Source of the DNA: Heterodera schachtii
Taxonomy: Eukaryota > Nematoda > Chromadorea > Rhabditida > Heteroderidae
Direction of reading: 5' to 3'
Length of the DNA: 64,000 nucleotides
Assembly: GCA_023374025.1 (NCBI GenBank)
Contig: SIJG01000125.1
Coordinates: 262,841 to 326,840, forward strand
The notes under the pieces are model-generated. The model searched no databases. It worked only from the letters and a program-made list of their open reading frames with translations, and was not told where the DNA came from. How positions within the stretch are numbered: position 1 is the stretch's first letter; every line of letters begins with the position of its first letter. This document shows positions 1 to 12,520 of the stretch, piece by piece. Made by a program: the position numbers and the translations under genes.

Positions 1-31
1 GTTTTTTAGTTTCGCATTAGTTTTTTAATAA

Positions 32-53
32 ATATATATATATATATATATAT
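32..53. repeat. (AT)n microsatellite
   Basis: About eleven uninterrupted AT dinucleotides directly after T-rich sequence. No other signal is attached to it. Confidence 0.9.
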
Positions 54-2994
54 TTGTTTAGTTAGAATAATACAGAAGAAAACTCCTAATATTACAACCT
101 ATGAAAAAAGAACTTTTAAAAATTCTAATATTTTTAAAATTATTTTAATACTTTAAGGTAAAGTCATTAAAATAGGATATAAATAATATAGCTTTTTTGA
201 TCATTGGTCTATAAATATATTAAACGATACACATCACTAAAGCCAATAAATTTAGAAAAATCAGGTAGAAAATTTATTTTATCTAATTTTTCTTATTATT
301 TCGTCTCCTAATGCATTTTAAACACTTTTAAAGTAGCACCAAAAACAAGTGTTGTTTGACATTTAAAGAGAGGTTTTCTATTTAAAAAACTTTTCTTTCT
401 CTTTTCCTTTATAAATTTTACACAATTTTATTTAATTCGAATATTTACTTAGAACTGGCAAGGATAAAAATTAAATTACAAAAAAAAAGTTAATTTATAT
501 ATATGATTTTATTTTTACATATAAAAAATTTATCATTATCATTCTGATAGGATTATTGCATTTCCTTTATTGAATATGATTTATCATATGAGATTTTCTT
601 TTATTATAATTAGCCATTTAAAAAATTTCAAATTAATTTTATTTACATCAAAACGGTTGTTTGATTTAAATAAACATTTTAATTAATAAAAATCAATAAT
701 GTACTTCTGCATTGTTTCAAATATAGTTCTTTTTAGCGGGTCTCTCTCTATCTCTCTGTTTCCTTTTTACGTATAAAAAAATTTCTATAATACGTTTATT
801 TATTCTTTTATTAAGTTAATATGTTTATTTTTGTATTTGTTTTTTTTTGTTTCATTAATCACGTTTTCAGGCCTCACTATTGCTTGGTTTGAGGTTCACA
901 AAATTTTGTCCTTATTTTTATTCTTAAAGGTGCAATTCAAATAAAAAATAAATTCGTGAAATGGCTTTAAATTCTTGTCCAAACACGCGATGTTGTGTTC
1001 TGTTTTCTTTGGTTTAAATTAATTTTTGCTTTTTCATTTTTTAGAGGACATTTTAATTACAGTCGAGAAAATGATTACGAAAGAAATATTAATTTATGTT
1101 ACATCGGTATTTTTATTATTATAGTAACTCATTTAAATACTCGAATAAAAATCTAATGTTTTATAAAATAATTTTGTTTTATTATTATTATTTTGCAATG
1201 AAGTATATTAAGCAATGAATTTATTTGATTATTTCGTTAACTAAGTTTGGACTTATGTTTCTTTTAATCCCAATCATAATTTCTTTGTTATTTATTTTTT
1301 CGTATTTATTCGAATTTTCCGGCTATAAATTTTTATATGGCTGCATAATTATTTAAAAAGAAATTTAAATTGTGTTTCTTTTAATTTTTATTAAAATTTG
1401 AACGGACTTCTTTTAATAATATCCATGTCTTTGACACTCAAAAAATCGTTCGACGTCAGCATTTTTAAAGTCAATTCTGTCTTTTTAAACAATTTTGGAA
1501 TTTTTTATTTTGTTGCAAATAATTTATTTTCTTTTTCATATACTTCAACAAAAATTTTTTTTATATTATTAGTTTCATTTTATTTAAGAATATTTTCAAA
1601 AAAGAGTTTTTGTTTTTTTACAATTTTTGTATTGAATATATTTAATATTTATTAAGTTTTTTAATAAAATCTGACACATCGTCCAAATGTTTATGATTCA
1701 ATTGACGCATACACTGGCTAAATTATTTATTGTTTTTTAAATTAAAATAGGAAAAAGCTCAACTAATTTGTTAATTTCCCCTTAAGTTTTTCTTTAAATA
1801 TTTAAAAAAATTTTTATTAATTGTTTTGTAATTTATATTATTTATTAATTTCTGATTCTGCTTAAAAAATTATTTTGATTTTTCAATCCAATTAAAAATA
1901 CTGTTTTATATTTTAAAATACTAATATTGAATATTTTCTATTCTGTCAATAATTTATCTTATCTCTATTTTAAAAACATTTGTTTAGAAGTGATTTATTA
2001 TTTTATGTTTTGACGCTATACTGATGTTATCATTAAGATATTTTAAAAAATAATTAAAATTTTTAAGGAATTTGTTGCTTTATATTATAAAATTTGGAAC
2101 TTTCCATAGTCTAATTAGAAAAAACATTTGAAATCATTTGTTTTTTTATATAAATGCTTTAAAACAATTTTTTGTAATTTAGTTTTTTGAGCAGAATATA
2201 ATTATTTTTTTCAATTATCTTTCAATAAAAACTTGTCGTTTTGCTTTGCTCGTACATCAACATTACTTCTAGCCATATTTAAACAAAATATTTCCAAAAA
2301 TTAACTTTTATTCTTCTTAAATAATTTTGATATTTAAATTTTTTGAGTATACTTCATTAGATGAAACCATGCTGTTATTTTTTAAGATAATTTATGAAAA
2401 TTTTAATAAATTTTTAAAGAGATTTGTTGCTTCATATTATAAAATAAGAAAACTTCCCATTTAGAAAATGATACAATTATATTTTATTCATCTTTTCTTA
2501 TTTGTCAATGTTTTTAAACATTTAAATCCTTTTAAATATTTTCTTGATCTGAATATAATTATTTTTTTGAATAAATAATCTTTTAATTGATAAAAAATAA
2601 AAAGATTTTAATTGCTAATTTAAATAATTACACGTCCATAAAAACTTGTCCATCTGTCCTGTACAATTGTCATGAGTTATGTTGGCTTGGATAATCTTTA
2701 TCATTAATTATCAATATGCCTATATAATGACAATGATAAAATAAACCATAAAATGCAATAAAAAAATAACATATAAAATTTAAAAATCCCCCCTTTTCAA
2801 GTAGCTCCAAAGCATTGGTATTTAACATTTAAAGAGAGTTTTTCGTCTTAAATTAATTTCCTAGCTGTTTGTATAATTATATTATCGTAATTATCATCAT
2901 TAGGGATGCGATTCTTAGATTTTAACAATTTTTTTTGCTCAATTGTATTTTTGTTTTATTGCATTTTTGTTTAGGAATTTCTCAAAAAATGTTG

Positions 2995-3045
2995 AAATAG
3001 TGAAAAGATAGTGACAAAACGCCAAATAGTGACTTTTCACTATTT
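2995..3045. repeat. Short inverted repeat (hairpin)
   Basis: The 13-base arm AAATAGTGAAAAG (2995-3007) is perfectly complementary to CTTTTCACTATTT (3033-3045), across a 25-base loop that contains further copies of the motif atagtgac. It could be the remnant of a small transposon end, but no target duplication is visible. Confidence 0.5.
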
Positions 3046-6000
3046 TAAATGACGAAAAATGATGTTCAAATGAAAAATTTTAACGCAGTAATGCGTTTTT
3101 TACCTTTCTCAAAACATGAATAAATAGTCTTTAATTTATAGATGCATTACATTAAATTATTTTTAGCATAATTAGTTACCAAAAAACTTTTAATAAATTA
3201 ACCGGACTTGCTTTCGGTTTTTTAAGTAGCATGTATTATTTTAATTCATTCCAATGTTAGCTTATGTATTTATTTTATAAAATTTGTTGAAGTATATTCA
3301 CTAAGTTTTTTCTGAGCAAATATATAAATTTTTTAACATTTTTTTATTTTCCATTAATTGTAATGTCATAAATGGTTTATTTTATTCTGTGCTTTTCCTT
3401 TAATCTCATGACTATCGGATGAACAGTGTTTCGGTGTTTAGCCACCATCAAGTTAAAATAACATTGTTTTCTAAAACTGTTACAATATTAGCTTTTTTCA
3501 TTTTTTGATTAATAAATTATATCGACTTACTAATTATTTATTTTTATCATTAATCATGTTAAATGAGAATTGCGGGATAATGCCGTATATTTAAAAAAAA
3601 TTGCTCTATTTATTATCATGCATTATTTTTATTCTTTACTTTTTTGTAAATTTATTTTGCCTAATAAATTTGCATGTACGTTTCACTCAAATCTGGATCG
3701 ATCGCGGTATCGTACTGCCTATAAATTAATAAATGCATTTATTGTATCAAATTATTAGAGTAAACTTTCGAACTCGTTTCTTGTAAATTATTATTTTTTA
3801 ATTTTTAAATTTTTAATAAGCTTTTCAATTCTTCTACAATTATTACCCTATAGAGCTTATTGGTTAATATTTAATATTAATTTTATTAAAATTAAAATTT
3901 TTACGATGCTTTGCTATATTATTAATCAAATACATTGAATCTTTTTTTAATAATAAATTTTACTTCATTGTCTTAATATTTTATGAATAAAATATGAAAA
4001 GTTCATTGGTCTCTCCCACTTAATTGTATAAAAGTACGTAATTTTTGTTACAATAATTCTTAAATCATTTTTTCTATTTCATTAACCATAGAAAACCATT
4101 AGAAATACTTTTTCTATTTAATTTAATAATTAATATGTTGTTTTTGTTTTTATATAAGAATTAATTATTTTTTTATTATTTATTTTTAATTCTTTTTTAA
4201 TATTTTAAAATTTGAGTGAATGTTTGATCGAAAAGTAAAATTTACTAAATTAAAAAGATAAAAATGAAATTATGATTTTTTTAAATAAATTAAAACCCTT
4301 CTAAAGCTTTTTTTATTATCAATTCATATATTAATTAAACCTTGCTACTTTTAAAGAATATAATAATTTTTTTTAATTTTTTCCTTTAATTCCAATTTTC
4401 ATCAATAATTTTTCACTCAGACCGCCATTTATTATGTCTCGCTGAGTGGTTTCTTAAATGTTTGCCTTTTTTTATTGTTCAGAAATTTTACCAATATTTT
4501 TATTTTCTTGTGCTGTTAATTACTATGTAAATTATTTCGTTTCTTTTAGAAATTGAATAATTATTAGCAATTTTGATAAGACATTGTAATATTTTGCTGT
4601 TTTTGATTGTTTTTTCCACTTTTAAGTTCAATATGAAATTGCTTTAACTTTTAATGTACAAATTATTAACGATTATCTTTATTTGAATAAAACAAATTAT
4701 TTAATTAAGATCACCTTTTTAAATATTTTATTAACGTCAATTTAAAAATAACATAATTATTATGGTTTAGAACCAATATACAATATTTTTTAAATTTACC
4801 ATATTCTCAGTAATTATGATTTGAGCTCTGTATTAAAATTATTTTTAGAAAGGTACCTTCAAATATTTAATTTTCATTTTTTTTTACAAATGCTTTTTTT
4901 TATTTTGAAAGAATTATAAAATTGCAAATTGTTAGATAGTTAAATAAATTAAAAATTCATGCGTTTTTTATTGTGAAGCAAAAAAATAGATAGTTTATCT
5001 TTAACTGCTAGATTTATAATTTTAATATAATTTTTCACCAGCGGAAGGAAACAATAATTAATTATTTATCATTTTGAAATTCAGCAGCAAACAGCACAAA
5101 ATATTTAACCAACCTAAAAAACATCCATAATAGGGCATAATTTTGTTATAAAAAATTAAAGGATACATAAGGATAAAATTTAAGCGAATTTACGAAATTT
5201 TACACGAAAAATAATGTTTTAAACGTAAAATTTCTAATAAATTCATTATTCCACAGCCAAATTTCTATTCTCCATTCCTAGTAAATAAATGCTTTTACTT
5301 CTAATTTTTTGAATGTAATTAAAATAATTAACAAGTTATATAATTTTTATAACTAATTAATTAACATTTGTGGAATATAAAGCTTTAATTTTTCGAATTT
5401 TTTTTCTTTCTTTTTTATGTATTCAATTTGTTGAAAAATATTTGATTAAATATGCCGAAAATTGAGACATAATAATGATACAAATATATTTGGATAAAAT
5501 AGGCAGGGAAATTGAATTCTTTTTATATTATTTTATCAAATTTTAATGATAAATTACGATTTTTCAATTATAAACTCGAAGTTTGATGACCTTTTTTGAA
5601 AGTTGTAGTTTGGACAATTATATTTAATTTAATGTTCTTTTTTCAATTTTATTATTATTTTCATGTCTCGGAACATAGCAGTATCGAAGTAAGCAATCAG
5701 CCATTTTCTATATTAATATATTGTCTAACATTAGTCATTTTAGTTTGAAATATGCTAATATTTGGGCATTTTTGTTGATCATTTTTTAGGTTTTTAAGCA
5801 AAGTAATTTTAATTAACTGTTTTAGCATTTAATTATATCACTTATTTTAATGCTTGGTTTGGTATAAAAATTTCATGCATTTCGTTCTGAATAATTTTTA
5901 TATTAATTAATTAATATTATTACACCTTCCAAAATATTATTTAATTTTAAAAATTATCGAAATTCTGCAATTTAAAAATATCGGTATTAAATTATTTTCA

Positions 6001-6167
6001 TTTTTTAAAATTAACAATAAGGATTTTTACATTTTCTATTGCCTTTTCAATGGTGAATTTTATGAAATTTTATTTTATAATGTTGCTTGATTATTTTTTT
6101 TAGGTTTATAAATTAGAATTTTTATTTTTGTTGTTGTGTGATTTAATTGACATATTATAGTAATCAG

Positions 6168-6547
6168 TAGGGTTCGAATTGTATGCACTAAAAAATGCCA
6201 AATATGCACATAAAATATGCACTAAAAATCCGCCAAATATGCCCTCAAAATGCAAAAAATGCCCAAATATGCACTAAAATATGCCTTAAAAACTGCCAAA
6301 AATGGCTTTTAACCCTCAAAAAAAGCCCAAAAATTGTCTATAAATTAAGGATTGATTTGAAAACACCAAAAAAAGGCTAAGGGGCATTTTTAGACAATTG
6401 AAAAAATATTGAATTTCCAAATTTTTAAATTTTTATATATGCTAAAACAAAATTACATTTTTATATAAATAAATTTTTTTCCAAAAGTTCTAACAAAAAG
6501 TTAAAAATTTTCGATTATTAAGGGTGATCATACAACTTCGAACTCTA
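6168..6547. mobile_element. hAT-like non-autonomous element (family A)
   Basis: The element is flanked by an exact 8-bp duplication GTAATCAG (6160-6167 and 6548-6555), which fits the hAT preference nTnnnnAn. The left end starts TAGGGTTCGAATTGTATG and the right end reads inward as TAGAGTTCGAAGTTGTATG, so the inverted repeats are imperfect. Inside the left end the motif ATATGCAC, often followed by TAAAA, recurs several times between 6181 and 6275, as expected of subterminal transposase binding sites. At 380 bp it encodes no transposase and would depend on one supplied elsewhere. The family name rests on the duplication length and the TAGGG terminus, not on a transposase match. Confidence 0.8.
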
Positions 6548-7610
6548 GTAATCAGGTTCTTTTCAATAACTTTGTTTTATTTTTTATCTTGTTAGAAAAT
6601 AAAATCTTTTTCGCTATTTAAATTAAATTATTTGTTTTAGAAACATGTTATTTTTGATATTTAAATATTAAAAACTATTTGTTTGCTTTTTTCATTTAAT
6701 TGAATTGTATTAATTTATTTTCGGTAATTTATGCATTTAAAATTTTGGCATTTTAAAAATTTTATTACTGAATATAAAATAAACAATCTAAAAAATCACA
6801 TTAATTTTATTAAAAAGGAGAATGGTAATGACAATTTTTTTAAATAAGCAATAAGGATTTTTACATATTTTGCATTTATTTTTGCTACTTTCGCTTTAAT
6901 TAAACAATACATTTAAGAAAAATAATTATAAAAATATTTATTTACACTAGTAACTTCAAGAGTAATTAATTAGTTTTTTTAAATTTTTTCTCTTGTCTAG
7001 ATGCACATTGTTTTGGTAAGATAAAGAATTTGGATTTTCTAATAAATATTTCAAATCTCATTGTTTTCCATGTATACAAATATTTTATGGGCTTTTTATA
7101 AATTTTAAAAAGTATATTTCACATTTTAATTAGCCTTTCATTTATTTTATAAATTTTTATTTTTTGAATTGACAGTTAATTTAGTTTTTCACATGATGTA
7201 AAAGTTGAAGTTACAATTCGATTTTTGCGATTATTTATTCTCTTACTTTAAACATATAAATATAGTATATTTTTCGATGGTCAAAAATTATAATTTATAT
7301 TATAATAACATATGAAATAATACTTAGGCAAATTAAACAAAATAAAAATGTTTTAAAATAAATTTATTTATTTTTTTTATATAATATTCCGAAATATTAT
7401 ATTGCATCTTTTGATTTTAATTCAAAATTATTTGCTCTCACCTGCTAACAGATTCTATTTATTATATTAATAATTTTTTAACAAACACAATAATTCAAAT
7501 ATGAATTTTAAACATGAAAAAATAAAAATAAAGTGATTAAACCCTGCTGAATAAAATTTTTTGTTAATACTAATATATTTCTCTTAATTGTATATTCTAA
7601 ATATCACAAA

Positions 7611-7749
7611 CACCCAAAATATGCTTTTATATGCACTAAAAACCTTCACCAAACCAAAAAATTGTAATGCAGAAATGCTATTTTTGAGCCCCTTTCTTCA
7701 TAGCATATGCGCAGAAAAAATATGCAAAATCATACAACTTCGAACTCTA
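7611..7749. mobile_element. hAT family A 3' fragment, array copy 1
   Basis: This is the right part of the element: motifs ATATGC and TATGCACTAAAAACC, then a block shared nearly base for base with 13212-13327 of the family B element, then the terminus ending CGAACTCTA and the duplication GTAATCAG. The left half of the element is absent. Confidence 0.75.
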
Positions 7750-8813
7750 GTAATCAGGTTCTTTTCAATAACTTTGTTTTATTTTTTATCTTGTTAGAAA
7801 ATAAAATCTTTTTCGCTATTTAAATTAAATTATTTGTTTTTAGAAACATGTTATTTTTGATATTTAAATATTAAAAACTATTTGTTTGCTTTTTTCATTT
7901 AATTGAATTGTATTAATTTATTTTCGGTAATTTATGCATTTAAAATTTTGGCATTTTAAAAATTTTATTACTGAATATAAAATAAACAATCTAAAAAATC
8001 ACATTAATTTTATTAAAAAGGAGAATGGTAATGACAATTTTTTTAAATAAGCAATAAGGATTTTTACATATTTTGCATTTATTTTTGCTACTTTCGCTTT
8101 AATTAAACAATACATTTAAGAAAAATAATTATAAAAATATTTATTTACACTAGTAACTTCAAGAGTAATTAATTAGTTTTTTTAAATTTTTTCTCTTGTC
8201 TAGATGCACATTGTTTTGGTAAGATAAAGAATTTGGATTTTCTAATAAATATTTCAAATCTCATTGTTTTCCATGTATACAAATATTTTATGGGCTTTTT
8301 ATAAATTTTAAAAAGTATATTTCACATTTTAATTAGCCTTTCATTTATTTTATAAATTTTTATTTTTTGAATTGACAGTTAATTTAGTTTTTCACATGAT
8401 GTAAAAGTTGAAGTTACAATTCGATTTTTGCGATTATTTATTCTCTTACTTTAAACATATAAATATAGTATATTTTTCGATGGTCAAAAATTATAATTTA
8501 TATTATAATAACATATGAAATAATACTTAGGCAAATTAAACAAAATAAAAATGTTTTAAAATAAATTTATTTATTTTTTTTATATAATATTCCGAAATAT
8601 TATATTGCATCTTTTGATTTTAATTCAAAATTATTTGCTCTCACCTGCTAACAGATTCTATTTATTATATTAATAATTTTTTAACAAACACAATAATTCA
8701 AATATGAATTTTAAACATGAAAAAATAAAAATAAAGTGATTAAACCCTGCTGAATAAAATTTTTTGTTAATACTAATATATTTCTCTTAATTGTATATTC
8801 TAAATATCACAAA

Positions 8814-8952
8814 CACCCAAAATATGCTTTTATATGCACTAAAAACCTTCACCAAACCAAAAAATTGTAATGCAGAAATGCTATTTTTGAGCCCCTTTCT
8901 TCATAGCATATGCGCAGAAAAAATATGCAAAATCATACAACTTCGAACTCTA
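8814..8952. mobile_element. hAT family A 3' fragment, array copy 2
   Basis: Repeated 1203 bases after the first copy, with the same terminus and the same flanking GTAATCAG. It is part of the tandem unit and not an independent insertion. Confidence 0.75.
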
Positions 8953-10016
8953 GTAATCAGGTTCTTTTCAATAACTTTGTTTTATTTTTTATCTTGTTAG
9001 AAAATAAAATCTTTTTCGCTATTTAAATTAAATTATTTGTTTTTAGAAACATGTTATTTTTGATATTTAAATATTAAAAACTATTTGTTTGCTTTTTTCA
9101 TTTAATTGAATTGTATTAATTTATTTTCGGTAATTTATGCATTTAAAATTTTGGCATTTTAAAAATTTTATTACTGAATATAAAATAAACAATCTAAAAA
9201 ATCACATTAATTTTATTAAAAAGGAGAATGGTAATGACAATTTTTTTAAATAAGCAATAAGGATTTTTACATATTTTGCATTTATTTTTGCTACTTTCGC
9301 TTTAATTAAACAATACATTTAAGAAAAATAATTATAAAAATATTTATTTACACTAGTAACTTCAAGAGTAATTAATTAGTTTTTTTAAATTTTTTCTCTT
9401 GTCTAGATGCACATTGTTTTGGTAAGATAAAGAATTTGGATTTTCTAATAAATATTTCAAATCTCATTGTTTTCCATGTATACAAATATTTTATGGGCTT
9501 TTTATAAATTTTAAAAAGTATATTTCACATTTTAATTAGCCTTTCATTTATTTTATAAATTTTTATTTTTTGAATTGACAGTTAATTTAGTTTTTCACAT
9601 GATGTAAAAGTTGAAGTTACAATTCGATTTTTGCGATTATTTATTCTCTTACTTTAAACATATAAATATAGTATATTTTTCGATGGTCAAAAATTATAAT
9701 TTATATTATAATAACATATGAAATAATACTTAGGCAAATTAAACAAAATAAAAATGTTTTAAAATAAATTTATTTATTTTTTTTATATAATATTCCGAAA
9801 TATTATATTGCATCTTTTGATTTTAATTCAAAATTATTTGCTCTCACCTGCTAACAGATTCTATTTATTATATTAATAATTTTTTAACAAACACAATAAT
9901 TCAAATATGAATTTTAAACATGAAAAAATAAAAATAAAGTGATTAAACCCTGCTGAATAAAATTTTTTGTTAATACTAATATATTTCTCTTAATTGTATA
10001 TTCTAAATATCACAAA

Positions 10017-10130
10017 CACCCAAAATATGCTTTTATATGCACTAAAAACCTTCACCAAACCAAAAAATTGTAATGCAGAAATGCTATTTTTGAGCCCCTT
10101 TCTTCATAGCATATGCGCAGAAAAAATATG
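10017..10130. mobile_element. hAT family A 3' fragment, array copy 3, truncated
   Basis: The same fragment again. It stops at ...AAAAAATATG, where the run of N begins, so its terminus is not seen. Confidence 0.7.
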
Positions 10131-10140
10131 NNNNNNNNNN
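10131..10140. other. Assembly gap (10 N)
   Basis: Ten undetermined bases lie exactly between the 1.2-kb array and the 411-bp array. Ten N is likely a placeholder, so the true distance and copy numbers are unknown. Confidence 0.98.
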
Positions 10141-12520
10141 TTTTTTCAGACTTTGCGAACTAATTGTAAAAACGAAAAAATAGGAAAATTGCTATAATGC
10201 TAAATTAATATGAAACCCAAATTACTAAAGTAAAAACTAGTGGTTTTTAGTTAGGCATAATTGTAGGAAATCGTCGGAGAATTTGACTATATGTAAAAAA
10301 TTCTCGATACATAATAAAAATTTAATTTAATTTTGCTTGCAATAGCTGTCTAATTGTAAAACTATAGAATTTTTAAAATTTAAAGTTAAATATTGGTTAA
10401 ATAAATTCTACCGTTTTTAGTAGTCAATTTTGTCTCATATGTTTAAAAACCGGTTGCAATAAAAGCCAACATATTTAATAGCAAGTTTATGTCATAAACT
10501 TTCATATTTAACTGCACATTGCATAAATTGATAGTAAAAAAAATTTTTTGCATTTTTTCAGACTTTGCGCACTAATTGTAAAAATGAAAAAATAGGAAAA
10601 TTGCTATAATACTAAATTAATATGAAACCGAAATTACTAAAGTAAAAACTAGTGGTTTTTAGTTAGGCATAATTGTAGGAAATCGTCGGAGAATTTGACT
10701 ATATGTAAAAAATTCTCGATACATAATAAAAATTTAATTTAATTTTGCTTGCAATAGCTGTCTGATTGTAAAACTATAGAATTTTTAAAATTTAAAGTTA
10801 AATATTGGTTAAATAAATTCTACCGTTTTTAGTAGTCAATTTTGTCTCATATGTTTAAAAACCGGTTGCAATAAAAGCCAACATATTTAATAGCAAGTTT
10901 ATGTCATAAACTTTCATATTTAACTGCACATTGCATAAATTGATAGTAAAAAAATTTTTGCATTTTTCAGACTTTGCGAACTAATTGTAAAAATGAAAAA
11001 ATAGGAAAATTGCTATAATACTAAATTAATATGAAACCCAAATTACTAAAGTAAAAACTAGTGGTTTTTAGTTAGGCATAATTGTAGGAAATCGTCGGAG
11101 AAATAGCAAGTTTATGTCATAAACTTTCATATTTAACTGCACATTGCATAAATTGATAGTAAAAAAAATTTTTGCATTTTTTCAGACTTTGCGCACTAAT
11201 TGTAAAAATGAAAAAATAGGAAAATTGCTATAATACTAAAGTAATATGAAACCGAAATTACTAAAGTAAAAACTAGTGGTTTTTAGTTAGGCATAATTGT
11301 AGGAAATCGTCGGAGAATTTGACTATATGTAAAAAATTCTCGATACATAATAAAAATTTAATTTAATTTTGCTTGCAATAGCTGTCTAATTGTAAAACTA
11401 TAGAATTTTTAAAATTTAAAGTTAAATATTGGTTAAATAAATTCTACCGTTTTTAGTAGTCAATTTTGTCTCATATGTTTAAAAACCGGTTGCAATAAAA
11501 GCCAACATATTTAATAGCAAGTTTATGTCATAAACTTTCATATTTAACTGCACATTGCATAAATTGATAGTAAAAAAATTTTTGCATTTTTTCAGACTTT
11601 GCGAACTAATTGTAAAAACGAAAAAATAGGAAAATTGCTATAATACTAAATTAATATGAAACCCAAATTACTAAAGTAAAAACTAGTGGTTTTTAGTTAG
11701 GCATAATTGTAGGAAATCGTCGGAGAATTTGACTATATGTAAAAAATTCTCGATACATAATAAAAATTTAATTTAATTTTGCTTGCAATAGCTGTCTAAT
11801 TGTAAAACTATAGACTTTTTAAAATTTAAAGTTAAATATTGGTTAAATAAATTCTACCGTTTTTAGTAGTCAATTTTGTCTCATATGTTTAAAAACCGGT
11901 TGCAATAAAAGCCAACATATTTAATAGCAAGTTTATGTCATAAACTTTCATATTTAACTGCACATTGCATAAATTGATAGTAAAAAATTTTTTTGCATTT
12001 TTTCAGACTTTGCGAACTAATTGTAAAAACGAAAAAATAGGAAAATTGCTATAATACTAAATTAATATGAAACCCAAATTACTAAAGTAAAAACTAGTGG
12101 TTTTTAGTTAGACATAATTGTAGGAAATCGTCGGAGAATTTGACTATATGTAAAAAATTCTCGATACATAATAAAAATTTAATTTATTTTGCTTGCAATA
12201 GCTGTCTAATGGTAAAACTAAAGACTTTTTAAAATTTAAAGTTAAATATTGGTTAAATAAATTCTACCGTTTTTAGTAGTCAATTTTGTCACATATGTTT
12301 AAAAACCGGTTGCAATAAAAGTCAACATATTTAATAGCAAGTTTTATGTCATAAGCTTTCATATTTAACTGCACATTGCATAAATTGATAGTAAAAAAAA
12401 TATGTGCATTTTTTCAGACTTTGCGTACTAATTTTAAAAACGAAAAAACAGTAAAATTGCTATAATACTAAATTAATATGAAACCCAAATTACTAAAGTA
12501 AAAACTAGTGGTTTTTAGTT
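10141..12520. repeat. 411-bp satellite array, about six units
   Basis: The landmark CAGACTTTGCG occurs at 10147, 10559, 10968, 11183, 11593, 12004 and 12415, giving spacings of 412, 409, 215, 410, 411 and 411. The 215-base unit has lost about 195 bases at 11099-11101. The last unit breaks off at 12520, where transposon-like sequence begins. Units differ by few bases. Two subtypes alternate at the left (GCGAAC with CCCAAA, GCGCAC with CCGAAA), suggesting a dimeric higher-order organisation. No coding capacity is seen. Confidence 0.92.

Larger units (their letters stand above)
1..6159. other. AT-rich DNA without recognisable genes
   Basis: The sequence is A/T runs with scattered short open frames rich in Phe, Ile, Leu, Asn and Lys, which is what random AT-rich DNA encodes. 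The longest frame (1398-1655, 85 codons) has no recognisable domain and looks like chance. An (AT)n run sits at the left edge and a small hairpin near 3 kb. I see no tRNA, no conserved exon and no transposon end with a target duplication. Introns or distal parts of a gene whose exons lie outside the window cannot be excluded. Confidence 0.6.
6531..10130. repeat. 1.2-kb tandem array, three near-identical units
   Basis: Units begin at 6531, 7733 and 8936, with spacing 1202 and 1203. The first differs by a single T in a run near 6638. The third is cut by the assembly gap. Each unit carries the 3' flank of the hAT insertion site and ends in a roughly 140-bp 3' fragment of a family A hAT element, including its terminus and the GTAATCAG duplication. 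A 69-codon open frame recurs in each unit only because the DNA is repeated, and it looks non-coding. The near identity means very recent amplification or an assembly artefact. Confidence 0.9.

Noticed and set aside
1398..1655. 85-codon plus-strand frame
   Set aside because: Phe/Ile/Ser/Asn-rich sequence as expected of chance in T-rich DNA. No motif and no composition change at its borders.
6168..6185. GGTTCGAATT as a tRNA B-box
   Set aside because: It is the terminus of the hAT-like element. No A-box or cloverleaf is present upstream.
7588..10197. Three identical short frames (69, 69 and 67 codons, starting MYILNITNTQ)
   Set aside because: They recur because the DNA is a tandem repeat. Each runs across a hAT fragment, and the third crosses the N gap.
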